Positions 17,803-28,500 of a stretch of 57,167 nucleotides of DNA are shown in pieces. Made by a program: the position numbers and the translations under genes. The DNA is from Actinomycetota bacterium. Lineage in GTDB: Bacteria > Actinomycetota > Actinomycetes > Nanopelagicales > Nanopelagicaceae. How positions within the stretch are numbered: the first letter of the stretch is position 1; each line of letters opens with the position of its first letter. The notes beneath the pieces were generated by a model. The model searched no databases. It was given only the letters and a program-made list of their open reading frames with translations, and was not told where the DNA came from. The stretch lies in NCBI GenBank assembly GCA_026392825.1, contig JAPLBF010000028.1, positions 1-57,167 of the forward strand, written 5' to 3'.

Positions 17803-18977
17803 GCGCTACGAGCCAGAAATTTCTAGCAAAACCAATAAACAATTTTTACATCCTGGCTATTAGCGCACTCTCGTTATCAGTTATTGGGCTGATAATGGTC
17901 TTTTCTGCCTCATCCATTCACGCGCTGGATACAAGGGGCAATGCTGTTGCAATCGTTCTTCGCCAGTTAACGTTCTTTGTAATCTCAATTCCATTAGCGG
18001 TTTATCTCTCGCAACGTAGCTTGATCCAGTGGCGCTTACTCGCCCGTTTTAGTCTATTAATCGCAATAATAATTCTCTTGATTCTCCAGATTCCCGGAGT
18101 GGGAAAGACTGTAAACGGAAACACAAATTGGATTGCGCTGCCCTTTGTTGATATCCAACCGAGTGAGCTAGCAAAATTTCTTCTAATACTTTGGGCAAGT
18201 TACATGTTGGCTAACCAAGAACGCAGTGGGAAAACGCGTGTGAACGTTTTTCTCTTGATCGGCCCCGGGTTCGGTCTTGTCATCTTGTTGGTGCTGCTCG
18301 GTCGTGACCTCGGTACAGCGTGCGTAATCGCAGCGATTCTCGGTGGTTTACTTTTCATCTCAGGAATTGAATTGCGGGTTCTTGGTTCCTTAATTGCAGT
18401 CGGAGCGATTGCCCTTGCAGTTCTGATTGCGACCGCGTCATATAGATTGCAACGCCTCTTAGTTGTTCTCGATCCATTTGCAGTTGAGGAATATAAAAAT
18501 GCCGGATGGCAACCTGCGCATAGTTTGTTAGGACTAGCTAGTGGAGGCATCTTCGGAGTAGGCCTCGGCGGCAGTCGTCAAAAGTGGGGCAATCTCGCTG
18601 AAGCTCATACCGATTTTATTTTCGCGGTAATTGGCGAAGAGTTGGGATTACTGGGAACGTTGGTTGTACTCGCATTACTTGCAGCCCTGATTTTCTCAAT
18701 CTTTAAAATTTCACTCCGTTGTGTTGATCCTATGTCGCGCTACGTTGGCGCAGGAATTGGAAGTTGGATCGCAATTCAAACCATTCTTAACGTTGGTTCT
18801 GCCACTAGCGTTTTGCCAGTTGTCGGCGTGACCCTTCCCTTTGTTTCTTATGGTGGATCGGCGTTGATCTCGCTCTATATCGGCTTAGGCTATGTATTTG
18901 GTAGCGCTCTGCGCGATCCAGAAGTGAAAGTTGAATTACAAAAGGCTATTGAACGGCGTAGATTACGCACATCATGA
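17799..18977 (+). CDS. ftsW: Septal peptidoglycan glycosyltransferase FtsW
   Basis: This 392-residue SEDS-family membrane protein has about ten membrane segments and polymerises glycan strands from lipid II at the septum with FtsI. Family motifs are DIQPSELAKFLLILW (about 117-131) and GVTLPFVSYGGSALISLYI near the C-terminus. The ATG at 17799 overlaps the murD stop (ATGA) and removes an implausible extension from an upstream ATG inside murD. It ends by overlapping murG, so the cluster is translationally linked. Confidence 0.95.
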   Translation: MSATSQKFLAKPINNFYILAISALSLSVIGLIMVFSASSIHALDTRGNAVAIVLRQLTFFVISIPLAVYLSQRSLIQWRLLARFSLLIAIIILLILQIPGVGKTVNGNTNWIALPFVDIQPSELAKFLLILWASYMLANQERSGKTRVNVFLLIGPGFGLVILLVLLGRDLGTACVIAAILGGLLFISGIELRVLGSLIAVGAIALAVLIATASYRLQRLLVVLDPFAVEEYKNAGWQPAHSLLGLASGGIFGVGLGGSRQKWGNLAEAHTDFIFAVIGEELGLLGTLVVLALLAALIFSIFKISLRCVDPMSRYVGAGIGSWIAIQTILNVGSATSVLPVVGVTLPFVSYGGSALISLYIGLGYVFGSALRDPEVKVELQKAIERRRLRTS

Positions 18978-20056
18978 AAATCATCTTTGCAGGTGGCGGT
19001 ACGGCAGGACATGTTGAACCCGCCCTTGCAATCGCTCGTTTATGGCGTGAGAGAAATCCGGAAGAATCAATAATTTTTTTGGGTACCGCTAAGGGGCTTG
19101 AGAATGAATTGGTCCCGGCAGCCAACTTTGATTTAAAGCTAATTCCCAAAGTAGTAATGCCACGAAAAATTTCGCTATCAGTGATAAGCGCCCCATTCGC
19201 TTTTTCTAAGGCTTTATTGTCAGCGCGCAAAATCATTAAGGGAGCAGACTTGCTAATTGGATTCGGTGGGTATGTTTCGGCACCTGCCTACCTTGCGGCA
19301 AAGTCTTTGGGTATTCCATTTGTGGTGCACGAAGCAAATGCCAAACCTGGATTTGCAAATCGTTTAGGTGCGCGCCTTACTCCCAACGTTGCAGTAGCCC
19401 AGGCGGTGCCAGGCGGTTCGCTGAGCAGCGCTCTAATAACAGGAATTCCACTTCGCTCTGATGTGGCAAAAGCGCTTACCAATAGCGCCGGCGATTGGGC
19501 TAAAGCTCGTGCAAATGCAAAATCAACCCTTGGTTTTTCTCCCACAGCGCCGCTTGTCTTCGCCTTCTTCGGCTCGCAAGGATCGGTTGCCCTAAATTCA
19601 GTTATTGAAAAATCACTACCGTCATTGCTCGCTAATGGGGGACAACTTTTACACGCAGTAGGCAAGTTAAATCCACTACCCAAGGCTCAAGAGCGATATA
19701 AATCGAGTACTTATATCGAAGATATGGCGACGGCTTATTTGGCAGCAGATTTGATCATCAGCCGCAGTGGCGCAATTTCTTGCTCTGAAATAAATGCTTT
19801 GGGGCGGTATTCACTTTTCATCCCGTTGCCCATTGGAAATGGTGAACAACGCTTTAACGCTAACCACGTTATCTCTCAAGGGCGCGGTGAAGTAATTGAT
19901 CAAGCTCTGTTTTCGCAATCCTGGATCGATAGCAATTTGCGCCGACTCTTGGCTAAATCAGCAGATTCACCACTTGCTGGTTCAAATACAGATCAAGATG
20001 CGAGTGAGAAAATTGTTAACTTTATGGAATATGCCCTGACAGGGAAGCGCGACTGA
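18974..20056 (+). CDS. murG: UDP-GlcNAc:lipid I GlcNAc-transferase MurG
   Basis: This 360-residue peripheral membrane glycosyltransferase converts lipid I to lipid II. The first nucleotide-binding motif is GGGTAGHVEPALAIARLW (residues 6-23). The glycine-rich second motif is FGGYVSAPAYLAAKSLGIP (about 97-115), and the acceptor/donor region SRSGAISCSEINALG (about 258-272) corresponds to the family's SRAGA segment. It overlaps both ftsW and murC. Confidence 0.94.
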   Translation: MKIIFAGGGTAGHVEPALAIARLWRERNPEESIIFLGTAKGLENELVPAANFDLKLIPKVVMPRKISLSVISAPFAFSKALLSARKIIKGADLLIGFGGYVSAPAYLAAKSLGIPFVVHEANAKPGFANRLGARLTPNVAVAQAVPGGSLSSALITGIPLRSDVAKALTNSAGDWAKARANAKSTLGFSPTAPLVFAFFGSQGSVALNSVIEKSLPSLLANGGQLLHAVGKLNPLPKAQERYKSSTYIEDMATAYLAADLIISRSGAISCSEINALGRYSLFIPLPIGNGEQRFNANHVISQGRGEVIDQALFSQSWIDSNLRRLLAKSADSPLAGSNTDQDASEKIVNFMEYALTGKRD

Positions 20057-21441
20057 TGACTATCCAATTAACTGAATTGCAAGGCAAGCGCCTTCATTTC
20101 GTAGGCATTGGTGGCGCGGGTATGAGCGGACTTGCTCGGATTGCACTGTCGCACGGAATATCAGTATCTGGCTCTGATGCGAAAGATTCGACAGTGCTTA
20201 GCGCACTTGGCACTCTCGGTGCAGAAGTTCACGCCGCACACCTTGCACAGCAAGTAGATGGCGCTGATTTTGTTATCTACTCAACCGCAATTAACCAAAA
20301 TAATGTTGAACTAGTTCGGGCCCGAGAATTGAGTTTGCCTATCCTGACGCGCGCACAAGCGTTAGCAACTCTGATGACTGATTCGCGCAGCATCGCAGTT
20401 GCCGGAACACACGGAAAGACGACCACTTCATCGATGCTCACCGTCGCATTACAGGCGTGTGGATTGGATCCATCGTTTGCAATCGGTGGCACCTTAACTT
20501 CTTCTGGATCTAACGCACATCGCGGAACAGGAGATCTCTTTGTCGCCGAGGCAGATGAATCTGATGGTTCGTTTATTGAATACCGACCATTTGCCGCGAT
20601 TGTCACTAACGTCGAACACGATCACGTCGATTACTTTGCTACTGAAGCAGATGTAACGCAGGCCTTTGCAGATTTTGCCGCGACCATCAGCAAAGGCGGA
20701 TACCTCGTTTATTGTGCAGATGATGCGGGATCGGCACACCTGGCCAGCTCTGTAAGCGGCTTAAACCTAATTTCTTATGGAACAAGTGTCGGAGCGGATC
20801 TATTTATTGATTCCATCAACTTGCTGCCTATGGGATCTACCGCGCGTGTGCTTTGGAAAGGTCGCGCCATCGGCACAATGTCATTGCAAGTTCCCGGCCA
20901 ACACAATGTTTTAAACGCCGGTGCAGCTCTTGCTATGGGACTAGCACTTGGCGCACCAGCTGCGGAAATGTTAACTGGGCTAGCGAGTTTCCACGGTACA
21001 GGGCGACGTTTTGAGTTGAAGGCGACAATTCACGGTATCCGAATTATCGACGATTACGGTCACCACCCGACTGAAGTTCAGGTGACTTTAACTGCTGCTA
21101 AAAGATATGCCGGAGATGGAAGATTGCTAGTCATATTTCAACCACATCGATACTCTCGAACAAAAGCATTTATGAGCGAATTTGCCAAATCACTTGGCGT
21201 TGCAGATGAAGTCGTTCTACTTGAAATTTATGCTGCCAGCGAGACTCCGATTCCTGGGATCACTTCCGAATCTATTGTCGAAGAGATGACCAATGGCCAC
21301 TTCATTCCTAATTTTCTAGAAGCATCAGAGTGGATTATTGCCCAAGCTAAACCAGGTGATGTGATTGTCACTTTGGGCGCAGGTGATGTTAATTCGCTAG
21401 CTCCAATAATCAGCGATGGCTTGGCGCGGCGATTTAACTAA
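20056..21441 (+). CDS. murC: UDP-MurNAc:L-alanine ligase MurC
   Basis: This 461-residue cytoplasmic ligase starts the peptide stem by joining L-alanine to UDP-MurNAc. It begins with a Rossmann-like motif HFVGIGGAGMSGLARIAL (14-31) and has the ATP loop GTHGKTTTSSML (about 117-128) and the DDYGHHPTEV motif (about 332-341) characteristic of MurC. It shares single-base or four-base overlaps with murG and ftsQ. Confidence 0.95.
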   Translation: MTIQLTELQGKRLHFVGIGGAGMSGLARIALSHGISVSGSDAKDSTVLSALGTLGAEVHAAHLAQQVDGADFVIYSTAINQNNVELVRARELSLPILTRAQALATLMTDSRSIAVAGTHGKTTTSSMLTVALQACGLDPSFAIGGTLTSSGSNAHRGTGDLFVAEADESDGSFIEYRPFAAIVTNVEHDHVDYFATEADVTQAFADFAATISKGGYLVYCADDAGSAHLASSVSGLNLISYGTSVGADLFIDSINLLPMGSTARVLWKGRAIGTMSLQVPGQHNVLNAGAALAMGLALGAPAAEMLTGLASFHGTGRRFELKATIHGIRIIDDYGHHPTEVQVTLTAAKRYAGDGRLLVIFQPHRYSRTKAFMSEFAKSLGVADEVVLLEIYAASETPIPGITSESIVEEMTNGHFIPNFLEASEWIIAQAKPGDVIVTLGAGDVNSLAPIISDGLARRFN

Positions 21442-22142
21442 TGAAATTTGCAGCGCGGGTGAAACCTTCTAAGGCAGTTCTAGCGATAACAACAACCTTA
21501 CTTATTTTCGGTGCCGGTTCTTACCTACTCGGCTGGTCCTCATTGCTGACTGTGAAGCAAATTGAAATCACCGGAGCACCCACTCAAAAATCCGAAAGAG
21601 ATATCGCAAAGAGTTTAAATCTTTCTATTGGAGATAAGTTAGCTCGAGTTGATTCAAGGGCGCTTGCAAATAGGCTGAACACCGTTGATTGGATTGAGTC
21701 CGCCGATATTTCGCGCAATTGGCTCAACGGCAAAGTAGCCGTTCATTTGCAAGTAAGAACCCCAGTTGCCCTCTATACCGAACTCGGTAAACCTCAAGTG
21801 GCACTTGATGCTTCGGGGATCACTTTTCAACTGCCTGGCCAAGTACCAGCTGGACTTCCAAAGGTAAGTTCATCATCAGTTGCAAGTGGATTAATTGCAA
21901 TCGAAGTCTTTACACAAATGCCTAAAGAATTTAGCGATGGAATTGATCGACTTACCGCGGTAAGTCCCACCAATATAGTTATAAACGGCAAGTTCAATGA
22001 CCGCAGTTTGCAGATTGTTTGGGGAGATAGCGAGGACACTTCCCTTAAATTGAAAGTGATTTCTGCACTTTTGGATCGTCCGGAAAATAAATCAATACGA
22101 TTAATTGATGTCACCGCACCACATGCACCGATCGTTAAGTGA
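21441..22142 (+). CDS. ftsQ: Cell division protein FtsQ
   Basis: This 233-residue bitopic membrane protein has a short basic N-terminus, a membrane segment (about residues 13-32) and a POTRA domain starting LTVKQIEITGAPTQ (about 36-49), followed by the FtsQ beta domain. It bridges the membrane and periplasm-facing space in the divisome with FtsL. The start overlaps the murC stop (TAATG). It is the last gene before a 140-base gap that carries a likely separate ftsZ promoter. Confidence 0.92.
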   Translation: MKFAARVKPSKAVLAITTTLLIFGAGSYLLGWSSLLTVKQIEITGAPTQKSERDIAKSLNLSIGDKLARVDSRALANRLNTVDWIESADISRNWLNGKVAVHLQVRTPVALYTELGKPQVALDASGITFQLPGQVPAGLPKVSSSSVASGLIAIEVFTQMPKEFSDGIDRLTAVSPTNIVINGKFNDRSLQIVWGDSEDTSLKLKVISALLDRPENKSIRLIDVTAPHAPIVK

Positions 22143-22186
22143 TCTTTAAGTGACCTATAAAGAAATAAAATAGTTTGAGTCGGTCT

Positions 22187-22215
22187 TTGCTTTCGCACGC
22201 ATAACGCCTTACGTT
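22187..22215 (+). promoter_or_regulatory. Candidate ftsZ promoter
   Basis: TTGCTT (22187-22192) and TACGTT (22210-22215) are 17 bases apart in the 140-base gap between ftsQ and ftsZ. It would give a leader of about 60 bases before the strong AAAGGAGG ribosome site. FtsZ is needed in higher amounts than its upstream neighbours, so its own promoter is expected. Confidence 0.45.
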
Positions 22216-22282
22216 CACCTTCATCAAAGAGCGTAGAAATGTAATTCTCAAGTTGAGGTTTACAGTTCTAAAGGAGGAACTT

Positions 22283-23413
22283 GTGGCTGCACCACAGAAT
22301 TATTTAGCTGTCATCAAAGTAGTTGGAATTGGTGGCGGTGGAGTTAACGCAATCAATCGAATGATTGATGTTGGATTAAAAGGCGTTGAGTTCATTGCGA
22401 TTAATACTGATGCACAACATCTTTTGATGAGTGATGCAGATGTTAAATTAGATATCGGTCGTGCATCTACTAAGGGTCTCGGTGCTGGTGCTGCTCCTGA
22501 AAAAGGAAGACAAGCCGCTATTGATCACACTGAAGATATTGAAGAGATCTTACGTGGCGCAGATATGGTGTTTGTAACCGCAGGTGAAGGTGGTGGCACC
22601 GGTACAGGTGGAGCGCCAATCGTTGCAAAGATTGCCCGCGATCTTGGTGCGCTAACAATTGGTGTAGTAACACGTCCATTCTCATTTGAAGGAAAAATAC
22701 GTTCGTCGCAAGCAGATGAAGGTATCGAACTCTTACGCGCTGAAGTAGATACGTTAATTGTTATTCCTAACGATCGCCTGCTTGCAATTTCAGATCGAAA
22801 CATCACTGCCGTTGATGCATTTAAAACTGCTGATCAAGTCTTGCTTTCAGGAGTACAAGGAATTACCGAGATAATTACTCAGCCTGGTCTTATAAACTTG
22901 GACTTCGCAGATGTTAAGACAGTTATGACTGATGCAGGGTCTGCGCTGATGGGAATCGGTTCAGCTCGCGGAGAAAACCGCGCAACTCGCGCCGCTGAGT
23001 TAGCAATCTCAAGCCCACTTCTTGAAGCATCAATAGATGGAGCAATGGGAGTTCTACTCTCAGTCGCTGGTGGATCTGATCTCGGTCTATTTGAAATCAA
23101 TGAAGCGTGCGAACTTGTACAAGCGGCTGCACATCCAAATGCTCGCATTATCTTTGGAACAACGATCGATGACGCCCTCGGAGATGAAGTTCGCGTAACT
23201 GTGATCGCTGCCGGCTTTGATGGGGGACAGCCAAAGAAGGTCTCAATGCCAGTAATTGACGCCTCGGCTTTATCTGGAATCGCAGACCCGATTCCATCTA
23301 ATGATCCGATATCAGTCGCCCTCGATCTCGACAGCACTTCTCCTCGTAAGCGAGTTACATTCGAAGATCTCGTCGCTGAAGATGAGATCGACGTTCCTGA
23401 TTTTATGAAGTAA
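22283..23413 (+). CDS. ftsZ: Cell division GTPase FtsZ
   Basis: This 376-residue tubulin-like GTPase forms the Z ring. It has the tubulin signature GGGTGTG (residues 103-109), the N-terminal [10 protein letters not shown] (15-24), and the short C-terminal tail EIDVPDFMK, the site that binds SepF and other partners. I chose the GTG at 22283 because a full AAAGGAGG ribosome site lies five bases upstream and the family starts there. A TTG further upstream would run through that ribosome site. Codon choice and this ribosome site suggest high expression. Confidence 0.96.
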   Translation: MAAPQNYLAVIKVVGIGGGGVNAINRMIDVGLKGVEFIAINTDAQHLLMSDADVKLDIGRASTKGLGAGAAPEKGRQAAIDHTEDIEEILRGADMVFVTAGEGGGTGTGGAPIVAKIARDLGALTIGVVTRPFSFEGKIRSSQADEGIELLRAEVDTLIVIPNDRLLAISDRNITAVDAFKTADQVLLSGVQGITEIITQPGLINLDFADVKTVMTDAGSALMGIGSARGENRATRAAELAISSPLLEASIDGAMGVLLSVAGGSDLGLFEINEACELVQAAAHPNARIIFGTTIDDALGDEVRVTVIAAGFDGGQPKKVSMPVIDASALSGIADPIPSNDPISVALDLDSTSPRKRVTFEDLVAEDEIDVPDFMK

Positions 23414-23446
23414 TAGCGACCCACTCCATCTGCGAGTGAGTATTTA

Positions 23447-24112
23447 ATGCCTGTTACATTCACAAACCGCCACGGTGGTGTTAGCCAAGGGGTTTACTCA
23501 TCGCTAAATTTAGGCGATCACGTTGGCGACGATGGAGCTGTTGTCTTGCGCAACCGAGAAGTTGTTTCCGCGATACACGGCCCAATGCAGTTTATGAACC
23601 AAGTGCATGGAAATCGGATCGCAATTATTGAAGAAATCACCGATGAGGCACCAACCGCCGATGCTCTTGTTACCGGGATTCCAGGGATCACTTTGGCGGT
23701 GATGGTTGCAGATTGCATCCCACTTTTATTGACTTCTAAAGAAGTGGTCGCCGCAGTCCATGTGGGAAGACGCGGACTCGTAAATAGCGTTGCAATCAAA
23801 ACAATTGAATTAATGCGCGAAATGGGTGCGCAAGATATTTCAGCGACAATCGGACCTGCTATTTGCGGGAGATGTTATGAAGTCTCTGCCGAAATTCATC
23901 AAGAGGTGATTTCACTTTTTCCAAGTGCAGACTCTCGAACTAATTCAGGCTCGTTCGCACTGGATTTACCTAAGGCGCTTCTTGCGGTTCTGCACGACGC
24001 CGGAATTGCAGTAGACATCAGTCACGGTGCGTGCACGGTAGAAGATGCCGATTTATTCTCCTATCGCCGCGATGGCATCACGGGACGACAAGCTGGGCTG
24101 GTGCGATTATGA
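23447..24112 (+). CDS. pgeF: Laccase-domain peptidoglycan editing factor family protein
   Basis: This 221-residue protein belongs to the YfiH/PgeF (multi-copper polyphenol oxidoreductase, DUF152) family. The conserved metal/cysteine positions are visible in VADCIPLLL (about residues 85-93), AAVHVGRRGLVN, and GPAICGRCYEV (about 139-149). E. coli PgeF prevents wrong amino acids in the peptide stem by hydrolysing L-Ser muropeptide precursors. Its place right after ftsZ is standard in actinobacteria. The usual HAGWRG is HVGRRG here. It overlaps yggS. Confidence 0.88.
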   Translation: MPVTFTNRHGGVSQGVYSSLNLGDHVGDDGAVVLRNREVVSAIHGPMQFMNQVHGNRIAIIEEITDEAPTADALVTGIPGITLAVMVADCIPLLLTSKEVVAAVHVGRRGLVNSVAIKTIELMREMGAQDISATIGPAICGRCYEVSAEIHQEVISLFPSADSRTNSGSFALDLPKALLAVLHDAGIAVDISHGACTVEDADLFSYRRDGITGRQAGLVRL

Positions 24113-24798
24113 CAAGTTTGCGCGCCGAGTTAATTGCAGAGTCTTTAGATCAGGTAAAAAAGAAAATCACGAACGCGGCCCTAGGTGCCAGTCGAAGCGT
24201 TGACGAGTTAACTTTGATCGTCGTCACCAAGACATATCCGGCCAGCGATGTTGAAATCTTGCATAATTTGGGTGAACGCAACTTTGGTGAGAATCGAAGC
24301 GAAGAAGGTGCTGAAAAGTCCGCCCAGGTAAATGCCACTTGGCATTTCCAGGGACAAGTACAGAGTCGCAAATTGCGCGATATCGCAGGCTGGGCAACAT
24401 ACGTGCATTCCATTGATTCACCAGATCACGCACTGAAGCTCTCGCGAATCTGTAATGAGTTAGGTAAAGATATTTCAATCTTCTTACAACTCTCATTAGA
24501 TGGCGCACCCGATCGTGGGGGAGTAATCGACACCGAAATCGCAGCCCTTGCCGAACAGGTCGCGATTTTGCCTAACATTAAATTGGCGGGGCTAATGTGT
24601 GTTCCACCGGTCTCTTATGAGCATCAGCGTGCATTTTCAGAGATTGCACAAATCCATGAGCGATTTAAAAGCAGATTTCCGGAGTCGAAGTCGTTATCGG
24701 CTGGTATGAGTTCTGATTTTGAAGTGGCGATCGCTCATGGCGCGACACATCTGCGGATAGGTAGCCAAATCCTCGGTTCACGCGCTTATCACCCCTAA
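24109..24798 (+). CDS. YggS/PLPBP family pyridoxal phosphate homeostasis protein
   Basis: This 229-residue single-domain PLP-binding protein resembles the N-terminal domain of alanine racemase. The Schiff-base lysine lies in LTLIVVTKTYPASD, and GERNFGENRSEE is the second family signature. YggS-type proteins buffer vitamin B6 and have no established enzymatic reaction. The ATG at 24109 overlaps the pgeF stop, so the earlier in-frame ATG at 24031 inside pgeF is rejected. The gene sits in its normal place between pgeF and sepF. Confidence 0.9.
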   Translation: MTSLRAELIAESLDQVKKKITNAALGASRSVDELTLIVVTKTYPASDVEILHNLGERNFGENRSEEGAEKSAQVNATWHFQGQVQSRKLRDIAGWATYVHSIDSPDHALKLSRICNELGKDISIFLQLSLDGAPDRGGVIDTEIAALAEQVAILPNIKLAGLMCVPPVSYEHQRAFSEIAQIHERFKSRFPESKSLSAGMSSDFEVAIAHGATHLRIGSQILGSRAYHP

Positions 24799-24801
24799 CC
24801 T
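24796..24801 (+). promoter_or_regulatory. -10 box of sepF, leaderless type
   Basis: TAACCT, which includes the yggS stop codon, lies six bases before the sepF ATG at 24808. No ribosome site is visible in the nine-base gap. This could give sepF and yggT their own leaderless transcript. Confidence 0.45.
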
Positions 24802-24807
24802 TTACCT

Positions 24808-25275
24808 ATGTCAGCACTCAATAAAATGATGGGTTATCTCGGTCTCGTAGATACCGATGAAGAAGCCCAAGGTGAAGCAACTCCAGCTCGCGCCGAACGT
24901 CCAGCTCGCGAAGTAGCACGACCAATTCGTGATCGCGCCGGAGTAACTGTCGTCGGTTCAACAATCGCAGTTGCTCCCTCAACACAACCAGAAGCGAACT
25001 ATCACATCATCACATTGCAGCCTCGCTCCTATAGCGAAGCACGCAAAATGGGCGAGCACTACCGTGAAGGAAATCCAGTCATCATTAACCTTGATGACAT
25101 GGAAGAGTCAGAGCGTAAGCGTTTGGTCGACTTCGCAAGTGGATTAGTTTTTGGATTACACGGTCGCATCGAGCGCGTTAGCCATAAAGTATTTCTTCTA
25201 TCACCTGCAAATGTGAATGTGAGCAGTGAAGATAAGACTGCAGCAGCACAGGCCAGTTTCTTTAACCAGTCATAA
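24808..25275 (+). CDS. sepF: Z-ring anchoring protein SepF
   Basis: This 155-residue protein tethers and bundles FtsZ filaments at the membrane. The N-terminus MSALNKMMGYLGL can form the amphipathic membrane helix. A charged linker follows, and the SepF fold covers about residues 68-145 with NPVIINLDDMEESERKRLVD and the glycine turn FGLHGRIERVS. It pairs functionally with FtsZ, whose C-terminal tail is conserved. FtsA is not found in this cluster, as usual for actinobacteria. Confidence 0.93.
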   Translation: MSALNKMMGYLGLVDTDEEAQGEATPARAERPAREVARPIRDRAGVTVVGSTIAVAPSTQPEANYHIITLQPRSYSEARKMGEHYREGNPVIINLDDMEESERKRLVDFASGLVFGLHGRIERVSHKVFLLSPANVNVSSEDKTAAAQASFFNQS

Positions 25276-25300
25276 CTCAAAGCGAATTAGTTAATTCTCG

Positions 25301-25582
25301 ATGATTACCAACCTATTACTAACCGCGCTTGACCTCTTTAAATACGCGCTATTTATCCGCCTGATTATTGATTACGCGCGAATTTTTGCCCGTAATTGGC
25401 GCCCCAATTCGTTCTTAATTACATTCTTCGAATTTATCTATGCAATCACAGATCCACCGATGAAATTTGTTGGAAGATTTGTACCACCATTGCGTTTGGG
25501 CGGAGTCTCTCTAGATCTATCTTTTATAGTTCTCTTGATCGCAATAAGTCTTCTAAAAGGCATTATCGTCGTCGTTCTTTAA
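25301..25582 (+). CDS. YggT family membrane protein
   Basis: This 93-residue protein has two membrane segments (about residues 3-25 and 70-92) flanking the family motif FEFIYAITDPPMKFVGRFVP (43-62; the YggT core is usually TEPLL/DP..P.R). YggT proteins are linked to cell division or osmotic tolerance, but the mechanism is unknown. Position after sepF is standard. It ends the division cluster: divIVA, which often follows, is absent and ileS converges from the other strand 13 bases away. Confidence 0.87.
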   Translation: MITNLLLTALDLFKYALFIRLIIDYARIFARNWRPNSFLITFFEFIYAITDPPMKFVGRFVPPLRLGGVSLDLSFIVLLIAISLLKGIIVVVL

Positions 25583-25595
25583 GCCTTGAAAAGAT

Positions 25596-28500
25596 TTAAG
25601 CTTTAACTAAAACTGCGCTTATCTGCAAGTCATTATCGCCGGATGGCAGACTCTGATCGTGCGTAAATTCGAGAGCAAGTACTTCATCACTGATGTGCGA
25701 TGCTGATTGGCTAACGGCAGCAACAATTGCAGCATCAGCGTTCCAGCGGACTTTAATGCGATCAGATATTTCAAAGCCATCACCTTTACGGCGCTCTTGA
25801 ATGTAGCGAATTACCTCGCGGACATTGCCCGCATCAATAAGTGTTTGGCTCAAGGCAAGATCGAGCGCTACAGATTCGCCCTCATGGCTAGCAACCATCC
25901 AGCCGCTCTTTGGCACTTCAGTAACCACTAGGTCACCGAGTTCAATCTCCCAAGTTGCAACCTTGGTTGAGGCGCTAGTGCGAAGTGTTTTGACTAGCGT
26001 TGTTGCATCAAGAGCGGCAATCGCCTTGGAAATCTCTTGCACATCTTTGCCGTACTTGGCACCGAGTGATTTGAAGTTCGCTTTGACTGAGATATTGACG
26101 AGATCTCCATCAGCATCTGCGATATCGGCGAGATCAATCACATTTAACTCATCGGCGATCTGCTCGCGCATATCACTTGGAAGTTTCGCCCAGCCTGGTG
26201 CTGAAATTAGGGCACGTTGCAGAGGCTGACGGATCTTGATTGCAGATTCGGCTCGAGCAGCGCGTCCGAGTTCAACGACGCGGCGAGTCATAGCAACCTG
26301 AGCGTTTAGTTCGGTGTTGATTAGCTCTTTCGCTGCAACTGGAAAATCGGTTAAGTGAACCGAATCGGCAGCGTTAGCATCGGCTGGTTTAACAACTTCT
26401 TGCCAGACATGTTCTGTAATAAATGGAACCATTGGCGAAAGAAGTTGGGTAAGAGTTACTAAACACTCATGAAGCGTTCCAAGCGCGGCCAGATCCCCAT
26501 CCCAGAATCGGCGACGCGAGCGACGGACATACCAATTAGATAAATCATCAATAAAGCGAGCCAGCGCCTTGCCCGCAGATTGTGAATCAAACTCCTCGTA
26601 GGCAAGATCAACTTCGGCGATCAACGCATTTAATTCACTGAGGATCCAGTGATCCATCATTGATCGATCTTTAACCGGCGGAATCTGCGAGATATCGAAG
26701 TTAGAAGATTGCGCATATAAAGTATGGAAAGAGATTGTGTTCCAGTAGGTAAGTAAAGTTTTGCGAACAACATCGCTTATTGCATCGTGGCCAACGCGGC
26801 GAGCAGACCAAGGCGATCCAGCTGCCAACATGTACCAACGCACAGCATCAGCGCCATGTTGATCCATCAATGAGATAGGTTCAATTACATTTCCAAGGTG
26901 CTTACTCATCTTGCGGCCATCTTTATCCAAGATATGGCCGAGGCAGAGCACGCTTTTATATGAAGATTTATCAAAGACCAAGGTGCCGATGGTCATTAAG
27001 GTGTAGAACCAGCCGCGAGTTTGATCAATTGCCTCACAGATAAAATCAGCGGGGTAGGCGGCTTTAAATTTCTCCACTGATCCCGGCTTATGCGGATAGC
27101 CCCACTGCGCAAATGGCATTGCGCCAGAGTCATACCAACAATCAATTACTTCTGGAACTCGCACCATCTCCTTATTGCATGTTGCACAAGGAAAGGTGAT
27201 GTCGTCTACAAATGGGCGATGCGGATCTAAGTTAGAGAGCTCTTTCCCAGCGAGTGCGCCTAACTCTTTAAGTGAATCAACGCAGACTTCGTGCTTTTCT
27301 TCACACCGCCAAATAGGTAGTGGAGTACCCCAGTAACGATTACGAGAGAGCGCCCAGTCAATATTATTATTTAGCCAATCGCCATAACGTCCAGTCTTGA
27401 TTGTTTCAGGGTGCCAATCGGTCTGGTTATTTTCGCGAATTAATTCATCTTTAATTGATGTAGTGCGGATATACCAAGATGGTTGCGCGTAATAGATAAG
27501 GGCGGTGTGGCAGCGCCAGCAATGTGGGTACGGGTGCTCATATGGCTGATGCTTGTAGAGAACGCCACGGGATTTCAATTCTTTCACCAAAGTTTTATCG
27601 GCATCTTTGAAGAAGAGGCCACCTACTAGCGGAACATCGCTTAAGAATGTTCCGTTCGGTGCGATCGGATTTACAACGGGTAAACCGTAGGCGCGGCAAA
27701 CAGCGAGGTCATCTGCTCCGAAAGCAGGAGATTGGTGAACGAGGCCGGTTCCATCTTCGGTGGTTACATAATTAGCAAGCACGACAAAGTGAGAGTCAGG
27801 GATATCAATTAAATCTAAGGGGCGTTTGTAGGTTACGCGTTCTAGATCTTTACCCTTAATGGTCTTGAGTATCTTTATTTCCCCAGAGAGAGCTGAGATA
27901 AGTGGCTCGGCAACCACTAATACTTCTCGATTATCATCAACGATAACTTCGGCAACCACGTAATCAACATCTGAGTTAACTGCAATAGCGGTATTTGAAA
28001 CCAGGGTCCAAGGAGTGGTCGTCCAAACCAGAAGTGCGGCTCCGAGATCGGCTAGTTCGCCAGATGTAACCGGAAAGCGCACATAAACCGATGGATCAGT
28101 AACAGTTTCATATCCTTGAGCAAGTTCGTGATCTGAGAGCCCAGTTCCGCAACGCGGGCAATATGGAGCAACGCGGTGATCTTGAACCAGGAGACCTTTC
28201 TTCCAGATCTCTTTTAAACTCCACCAAACGCTTTCTACATATTCGGGAGCCATAGTCCAATAAGCCTGATCGAAGTCGACCCAGAAGCCCATTCGGTTTG
28301 TCATGTTTGTAAAAGCATCGACGTGGCGAGTTACAGAGTCACGACATTTATCGTTAAAGGCAGCGATTCCATATTTTTCAATATCGCCCTTGCCTGTAAA
28401 ACCTAACTCTTTCTCAACTGCAATCTCAACTGGAAGACCGTGACAATCCCATCCAGCCTTGCGAGTTACATACTTGCCTTTCATCGTTTGATAACGCGGA

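Noticed and set aside
22879-23463. Minus-strand open frame of 194 residues over ftsZ
   Set aside because: It is a shadow of ftsZ codons with no recognisable motif or ribosome site.
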